Shown here piece after piece: positions 59,864 through 64,000 of a stretch of 64,000 nucleotides of DNA. The stretch spans positions 1-64,000 of the forward strand of contig CALYBQ010000010.1 in the NCBI GenBank assembly GCA_944415565.1, in the 5' to 3' direction. Positions within the stretch are counted from its first letter, which is position 1. Each line of letters starts with the position of its first letter. The notes under the pieces are model-generated. The model worked only from the letters and a program-made list of their open reading frames with translations. It was not told the origin of the DNA and did not search any database. Position numbers and translations under genes: made by a program. This stretch comes from an uncultured Rikenellaceae bacterium (GTDB taxonomy: Bacteria > Bacteroidota > Bacteroidia > Bacteroidales > Rikenellaceae).

Positions 59864-60112
59864 GGCTTTCCGTATATTTGGATAATATAGGATGCGTCTC
59901 AGCATAGACAAAGATGAAAACACGGTTTTCGATTTGCCTCTGCGCTCGGCTTTCGCTATATTTAAAGAATACAGGATGCGCCTCGGGCAAATTTGCAAAC
60001 AAGTTTGCACTTTGCCGCTCGGCTTTCACTATATTTGTAAAATATAGGGTGCGCCTCGGGCGTACTTGCAATCAAGTTTGCATCTTGTCTGTCGCTTGCC
60101 CTATATTGAAAG
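59864..60112 (+). repeat. three and a partial degenerate tandem repeats carrying TATATTTG boxes
   Basis: Units start at 59864, 59948 and 60021 (spacing 84 and 73 bases), with a partial fourth near 60097. The shared core is GGCTTTC, TATATTT, AATA-AGG-TGCG-CTC-G in order. Units one and three contain exact TATATTTG (59873-59880 and 60030-60037). Units two and three also share a TTGCAA...CAAGTTTGCA segment with short palindromes. An open frame on the opposite strand merely translates the repeats. They resemble intergenic repeats I associate with Bacteroidales genomes. Confidence 0.75.
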
Positions 60113-60155
60113 TCGCGCTGTAATGGCGTTTTGTCTAACCTAATAATCTAACTAT

Positions 60156-61442
60156 ATGAAACTTTTTAGACGAGTATGTGCGGTTGCGGCGCTGTCGGCG
60201 ATCGTATTCTTTTCTCAAGCTGCCGCACAGGGAATGGTGCAGGTGGATATTGCGCCCGACCGTGCCGATTGGACCTATAAGACCGGAGAACAGATCAAAT
60301 TCAATGTGTCGGTAATCAGGCTGAATGTGCCGATGGATGGTGTGGAGCTGAATTACTCGCTTTCCGAAGATATGATGCCTCCGTTTAAGGAAGGTAAGGT
60401 GAAGGTCAAGAACGGGAAGGCGGTCATCGACGCAGGGAAGTTTGATAAGCCGGTGTTCATACGCTGCCGGGCCAATTTCAGTTATGACGGTTACGGATAC
60501 GACGGAGTCGCTACGGCTGGTGTCGATCCGGAAAAGATAGAGCCCGTCACGACCAATCCGGCCGATTTCGTGAAGTTTTGGGACGACGCTAAGGCGGACC
60601 TTGCCAAAGTGCAGATGAATCCGATAATGACGCTTATGCCCGAGAGGTGTACCTCGAAAGCCGACGTGTACCATGTGAGCATTCAGAATATCAACAACTC
60701 GCGGGTATACGGCATACTCTCCGTACCCAAGAAGCCGGGTAAATATCCTGCCATCCTCAATGTTCCCGGAGCGGGCATACGACCTTACGGCGGAGACATC
60801 GCTACTGCCGAGCAGGGATTTGTTACACTCGAAATAGGTATTCACGGTATTCCGGTGAATTTGCCGCAGCAGGTTTATAACGACCTTAATAGCGGTGCGC
60901 TCAATAACTACATGCAGTCGAAGCTCGACGATAAGGACGCTTACTATTACAAGAGGGTATACCTCGGTTGCGTGCGTGCTGTCGATTTTCTGACCTCGTT
61001 GGAGCAGTTCGACGGTAAGAATATGTTCGTGCGCGGCGGCAGTCAGGGAGGGGCGCTTTCCATCGTTACGGCTGGTCTCGACAGCAGGATCACGGCACTC
61101 GTGGCTTACTATCCGGCATTGTGCGACCTCGTAGGTTATAGGTTCGGCAGAGCCGGCGGATGGCCCCACCTATTCCGTAGCGAAAGTCCGATGAATACGG
61201 AGCAGCGGATGGAGACCACCTATTACTACGATGTCGTGAATTTTGCGCGTCTGGTGAAGGCTCCGGGGTTCTACGGTTTCGGGTTCAACGATACCGTGTG
61301 TCCTCCGACATCTACGTTCGCCGCTTACAATGTCATAACGGCGCCGAAACAGGTGTTCCTGACTCCGCATACCGGACATTGGACCATTCATGAAGAGACC
61401 GACAGGGCATGGAAATGGCTGCGCTCACAAGTTAAACAATAA
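60156..61442 (+). CDS. secreted acetyl xylan esterase/cephalosporin deacetylase-like hydrolase (AXE1)
   Basis: 428-residue alpha/beta hydrolase with a signal peptide (about 1-25) and an N-terminal beta-sandwich (about 28-125) ahead of the AXE1-type catalytic domain. Nucleophile S296 in RGGSQGGAL, acid D379 in GFNDTVCPP and H408 in PHTGHW make a complete triad. Expected to remove acetyl groups from polysaccharides or related esters in the periplasm. It overlaps the next lipoprotein gene by one base (TAATG). Confidence 0.92.
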   Translation: MKLFRRVCAVAALSAIVFFSQAAAQGMVQVDIAPDRADWTYKTGEQIKFNVSVIRLNVPMDGVELNYSLSEDMMPPFKEGKVKVKNGKAVIDAGKFDKPVFIRCRANFSYDGYGYDGVATAGVDPEKIEPVTTNPADFVKFWDDAKADLAKVQMNPIMTLMPERCTSKADVYHVSIQNINNSRVYGILSVPKKPGKYPAILNVPGAGIRPYGGDIATAEQGFVTLEIGIHGIPVNLPQQVYNDLNSGALNNYMQSKLDDKDAYYYKRVYLGCVRAVDFLTSLEQFDGKNMFVRGGSQGGALSIVTAGLDSRITALVAYYPALCDLVGYRFGRAGGWPHLFRSESPMNTEQRMETTYYYDVVNFARLVKAPGFYGFGFNDTVCPPTSTFAAYNVITAPKQVFLTPHTGHWTIHEETDRAWKWLRSQVKQ

Positions 61443-62137
61443 TGATGAACAGGCGAAAGATATACCGGCCGTTACTTGCGGCATTGTGCTCGCTCTGCAT
61501 TCTGTGCGGATGTAGTAAGGACGACGATCCTCCAGCTCCGGCGCCGAAACCGATTCCTACGAGTATCGGCAAATGTTTTAAGGATGGTGCTTTGGTAATT
61601 TCAAATATTTCCGGCATACCTGCAGGAGTAACCTTTAACAAGGTATCGGCAGAGGTGTCGGGTGACGACTGGCAGATTGTCGATCTGGTGGAAACCAGCT
61701 ATGACGGAAAGGAAACCGTTTTGGTATTGCCTCTGTCTATTCCGGATGTCAGGCTGATGAAAGTCGTGCGCGACAATGCTTCCGATTATACCGGCTTCTG
61801 GCGTGCGGATACGGATAATGCGAATGCCAAAGTGGCGGAGTTGCAAGATATATTCGCCTATTCCGGAGGACGCAGGGTAGGGCGTATATTTCTGACAGAA
61901 TGGTTGTCAGGCAGTACGGTAGGCAAGCCGTTCGTGAAATTCCAGTATGCTAACGAACCTTTCGAATTGACCGGGACATACGGTTCATACCGTTTTGTAG
62001 ATGCTTCATTCGGTGCGGGATGGAATGCCTATGCTATGGTAAATATTACCATGGATGCGGTTGCCGGAGCGGTTAAGTGTACTACGGATATTCCGGAGGA
62101 TACGCAGCTGTATTGGCGTTTCGAATCTTACGAGTAG
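61442..62137 (+). CDS. lipoprotein coupled to the AXE1-like esterase
   Basis: 231-residue lipoprotein. The signal ends LCGC with Cys24 and is followed by acidic SKDDD and a proline-rich linker, a surface-export-like start. The mature domain has no family I recognise and looks beta-rich (VTFNKVSAEVSGDDWQIVDL; GSYRFVDASFGAGWNAYAMV). The start overlaps the esterase stop (TAATG; a second ATG follows at 61445), so both are made together. A role in sensing or binding the same substrate is only inference. Confidence 0.8.
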   Translation: MMNRRKIYRPLLAALCSLCILCGCSKDDDPPAPAPKPIPTSIGKCFKDGALVISNISGIPAGVTFNKVSAEVSGDDWQIVDLVETSYDGKETVLVLPLSIPDVRLMKVVRDNASDYTGFWRADTDNANAKVAELQDIFAYSGGRRVGRIFLTEWLSGSTVGKPFVKFQYANEPFELTGTYGSYRFVDASFGAGWNAYAMVNITMDAVAGAVKCTTDIPEDTQLYWRFESYE

Positions 62138-62161
62138 TTTGCCGCCCTTTTGTTTGAAAAT

Positions 62162-62197
62162 ATTAATGGCCGCGCATTCAGCGTGGCCATTAATTTT
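62162..62197. terminator. bidirectional terminator before the nitroreductase gene
   Basis: A 14-bp stem with one G-U pair (62162-62175 with 62181-62194) followed by Ts, between convergent genes. Confidence 0.88.
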
Positions 62198-62218
62198 AGA
62201 TGATGTTCGGCGGTTGTA

Positions 62219-62746
62219 TTATATCGCTATTACTTTGTCCGAATCGTCGCTCGGCGCGTGTGGATGCGGTTCGGCGGCCGGATATCCCATGGCGACCACG
62301 CACAATATCCTGTAAGGGGCGAGTGCAGGGATGGAGTGGCGGAGGTAGTCTTCGGCCGTTTTGCCTTCGGGTTCGTCGTTCGAGTATGGGCGTCCGTTGA
62401 CGTGTACCCAGCATGATCCCAAGCCGAGGTCTTCGGCGGCGAATTGCATTACGGTTGCCGATATGGAGCAGTTCTCGCGCCACAGATCGGTCAGGGAGTC
62501 GTCGGCCATGATGAAGAAAACGAGCGAGGCGTCTTTTACGAAAGCCGATCCGGTAGAGCGCATCGCTGCGACTTTGGCGAGGACTATCTTGTCGTCGCTG
62601 TATGCGATGCGTGTGGAACGGGTGTTTTTCGATGACGGGGCAGTCAGCGTAGTCTCGATTATGGAGTCGATGATCTTCTGGCTAATTTTCTCCGGTGTAA
62701 ATTTTCTGACGCTGCGTCTTTTGGCAGCAAGTTCGCTGAATTTCAT
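62219..62746 (-). CDS. nitroreductase family protein
   Basis: 175-residue flavin (FMN) oxidoreductase of the nitroreductase fold. The N-terminal RRSVRKFTPEKIS and APSSKNTRS are the FMN-phosphate-binding motifs, AAEDLGLGSCWVHVNG the dimer/isoalloxazine region and VAMGYPAAEPHPH the C-terminal closing motif. Natural substrate unknown. Confidence 0.92.
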   Translation of the reverse strand: MKFSELAAKRRSVRKFTPEKISQKIIDSIIETTLTAPSSKNTRSTRIAYSDDKIVLAKVAAMRSTGSAFVKDASLVFFIMADDSLTDLWRENCSISATVMQFAAEDLGLGSCWVHVNGRPYSNDEPEGKTAEDYLRHSIPALAPYRILCVVAMGYPAAEPHPHAPSDDSDKVIAI

Positions 62747-62793
62747 AACGGTAGCATTTAATTTGAAGTACTCCTACTATGGGTGTTTCAATG

Positions 62794-62801
62794 CAAAGTT
62801 A
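62794..62801 (-). promoter_or_regulatory. -7 box (TAACTTTG) of the nitroreductase gene
   Basis: Minus-strand TAnnTTTG match 48 bases before the start, in the gap behind the propeller lipoprotein gene. Confidence 0.5.
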
Positions 62802-62806
62802 ATTAT

Positions 62807-63949
62807 TTAATTCAGAGTGCATACCATTACGACCGGATTCATGCTGTCGTTAAGTCCGGATATGATTTCCGGGTTAGTTATTATCGGATTGTCTTTGTGT
62901 TTTTTTATTGCGGCCGGTTTGACGAGGCATAGAAGTTTGTTCCCTGCCGTGAGACATTGAGGAGAACCGGCCATAACATCGTCTTGTTTTTTTATGTCGA
63001 ACCAGTGCCAGTTATCTGTTTTTTTGTTTTTCAAACCGTAAATTAATAATGTTTCAGGGCCGTCCGTCATTTTTTGAATTTGAGCCTCAAGCAGGGCGTA
63101 ATTCTCATTTTCCATAAATTTACGGATGATAGTGAAATCTTTTGAGAAAAGAAATTCTCCTGCTTCCATCGGGCTTTTCTTTTCGAAATATTCCTGCGGG
63201 ACGTTGTATTTTCCGAAGTTGAAAGAATATTGTTGGCGGATACCGTTGTCTGTAATAAGGTAAATTACGTTGTTGGGATTGATAGACTCGCGGACGTAAA
63301 TTGTATCGTCGTTATGTTTGTAGAATACGGGCAGCGTACTTTCGTCCATCATGAAGACGTTGTATTTCCCCGGGAGTTCCTTGCGGGAGATTTTTCCATT
63401 CCGATCGGCATGGGCTAATCGCCATTCTCCGTTCACGCTTGCGAAACCCCAGTATAACCAGTACTTATCTTCGCCAGCTTTGACGGCCCTCAAGAATCTG
63501 GTTTCGAGGTTCGATGTATTTGCGAATTGTCCGTCCTGCGAATAGTTATAAACTGCTTGATTCAAATCCGAGAAGATGCTTACATGGTCGTTATTATCGA
63601 AAGAAAAGTCTGAAAGACCGAGGTATTCCTGAGGTCCGCGTCCACGTTGTCCGATAGTGTTTAGGAAATTTCCGTATTTGTCAAACCTGAATATTCGAGC
63701 AGCGTTGCCCATGTCGGCTATATAGAATTCACCGTTGTGTATCTGTAATTGCAAATTATCACCCATCAGGGATTCTTGATTTGTCTCTAACGGGATTATC
63801 TCGACATGAGATATTATGCTTGAGGTTAGCATGTCGGAGTTGCCTGAAACATACGTGACTATTTCAGTGTTTGCATCGAGTAAATCGCTCTGCTTTTTAC
63901 AGGCGATGATGCATAGCGACAATAAGATTATTGTTACGGTATTTTTCAT
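62807..63949 (-). CDS. 6-bladed beta-propeller lipoprotein (BF4221-like)
   Basis: 380 residues from the ATG at 63949; the hairpin just upstream (63960-63983) excludes the longer frame from 63997. The lipoprotein signal ends IIAC with Cys17. The mature part has the BF4221-family pattern: IPLETNQESLMGDNLQLQI, NGEFYIADMGNAARIFRFDKYG, FLNTIGQRGRGPQEY and later blades with short D-G turns. Such lipoproteins are common in Bacteroidales, often several in a row, and of unknown function. Confidence 0.87.
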   Translation of the reverse strand: MKNTVTIILLSLCIIACKKQSDLLDANTEIVTYVSGNSDMLTSSIISHVEIIPLETNQESLMGDNLQLQIHNGEFYIADMGNAARIFRFDKYGNFLNTIGQRGRGPQEYLGLSDFSFDNNDHVSIFSDLNQAVYNYSQDGQFANTSNLETRFLRAVKAGEDKYWLYWGFASVNGEWRLAHADRNGKISRKELPGKYNVFMMDESTLPVFYKHNDDTIYVRESINPNNVIYLITDNGIRQQYSFNFGKYNVPQEYFEKKSPMEAGEFLFSKDFTIIRKFMENENYALLEAQIQKMTDGPETLLIYGLKNKKTDNWHWFDIKKQDDVMAGSPQCLTAGNKLLCLVKPAAIKKHKDNPIITNPEIISGLNDSMNPVVMVCTLN

Positions 63950-63956
63950 AGCATTG

Positions 63957-63983
63957 CAAAAAGGCTCTAGTGATAGAGCCTTT
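63957..63983 (-). terminator. terminator of a gene beyond the right edge
   Basis: On the minus strand, a 10-bp stem (63974-63983 with 63960-63969, loop of four) followed by Ts, directly upstream of the propeller gene. Confidence 0.8.
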
Positions 63984-64000
63984 ATGTTTTTATTCACAAC

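Larger units (their letters stand above)
59677..60155. other. 479-base intergenic region with terminator and repeats
   Basis: Between panD and the esterase gene. It holds the terminator at 59704-59729 and the degenerate repeats at 59864-60112; the remainder (59730-59863) is AT-rich with nothing recognisable. Confidence 0.7.

Noticed and set aside
59769-60071. 100-codon minus-strand frame with internally similar peptides
   Set aside because: The peptide similarity is the translation of the degenerate DNA repeats; no start context and no homologue pattern.
59864-60112. Possible CRISPR array
   Set aside because: Units of 73-84 bases diverge along their whole length and there is no constant short repeat with unique spacers, nor any cas gene.

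Overview
The window is bacterial chromosome of the phylum Bacteroidota, order Bacteroidales. The evidence is the gene content: MoxR/Bat aerotolerance-type operon, a response-regulator/PEP-binding fusion protein, HECLGH-type dipeptidyl peptidase III, MutA/MutB methylmalonyl-CoA mutase, BF4221-like propeller lipoprotein and a DUF3784-like membrane protein. Start regions also repeatedly carry the Bacteroidota -7 box TAnnTTTG, in three cases with a TTG 19-20 bases upstream. The moderately high GC coding sequence would fit a Rikenellaceae/Alistipes-like genome, but no rRNA is present to prove it. Almost the whole window is ordinary core chromosome; I see no prophage, transposase, CRISPR array, tRNA or rRNA.

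Layout. 1-6651: 3' part of rpoB and complete rpoC, closed by a strong terminator. 6739-7329: secreted protein ending in a TonB-plug-like motif. 7369-9867: rpsP-rimM-mnmA, with its own promoter and a structured leader. 10120-11722: two-component pair (HisKA_3 kinase and NarL-type regulator), convergent with mgsA and a 992-residue REC-REC-PEP-binding protein (11922-15500). 15638-16834: GNAT-like protein. 16947-23448 (minus): moxR, a small secreted gene split by an in-frame amber codon, a DUF58 gene, a BatD-like/DUF4381-like membrane protein, a TPR protein and two VWA proteins. 23642-27507: uvrD/pcrA, a methyltransferase-like gene and nth. 27818-33416: hotdog thioesterase, ppdK, galE and manA. 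33504-34148: an AT-rich lipoprotein gene that looks foreign, then a small PLDc_N-like protein. 34653-38051: metG, a small membrane protein and a branched-chain aminotransferase gene. 38234-41386: lipoprotein and a secreted GH2 enzyme. 41580-47102: tyrS, asnA, priA and comF. 47269-49962 (minus): OmpA-like lipoprotein, pyrH, thioredoxin-like protein and frr. 50060-56169: dxs, mutA and mutB. 56331-59676: DPP III, then panC and panD. 59864-60112: degenerate intergenic repeats. 60156-63949: acetyl-xylan-esterase-like protein and lipoprotein, nitroreductase and a propeller lipoprotein.

The genes suggest an anaerobic saccharolytic gut-type lifestyle. PpdK and MutAB fit PEP/pyruvate and succinate-propionate fermentation. 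MgsA, GalE and ManA handle sugar phosphates and nucleotide sugars. GH2, the AXE1-like esterase and DPP III degrade exogenous polymers. The least explained items are the amber-split gene in a rearranged Bat operon, the REC-REC-PEP-binding protein, the orphan plug-domain protein, the rpsP leader and the intergenic repeats that carry promoter-like boxes.
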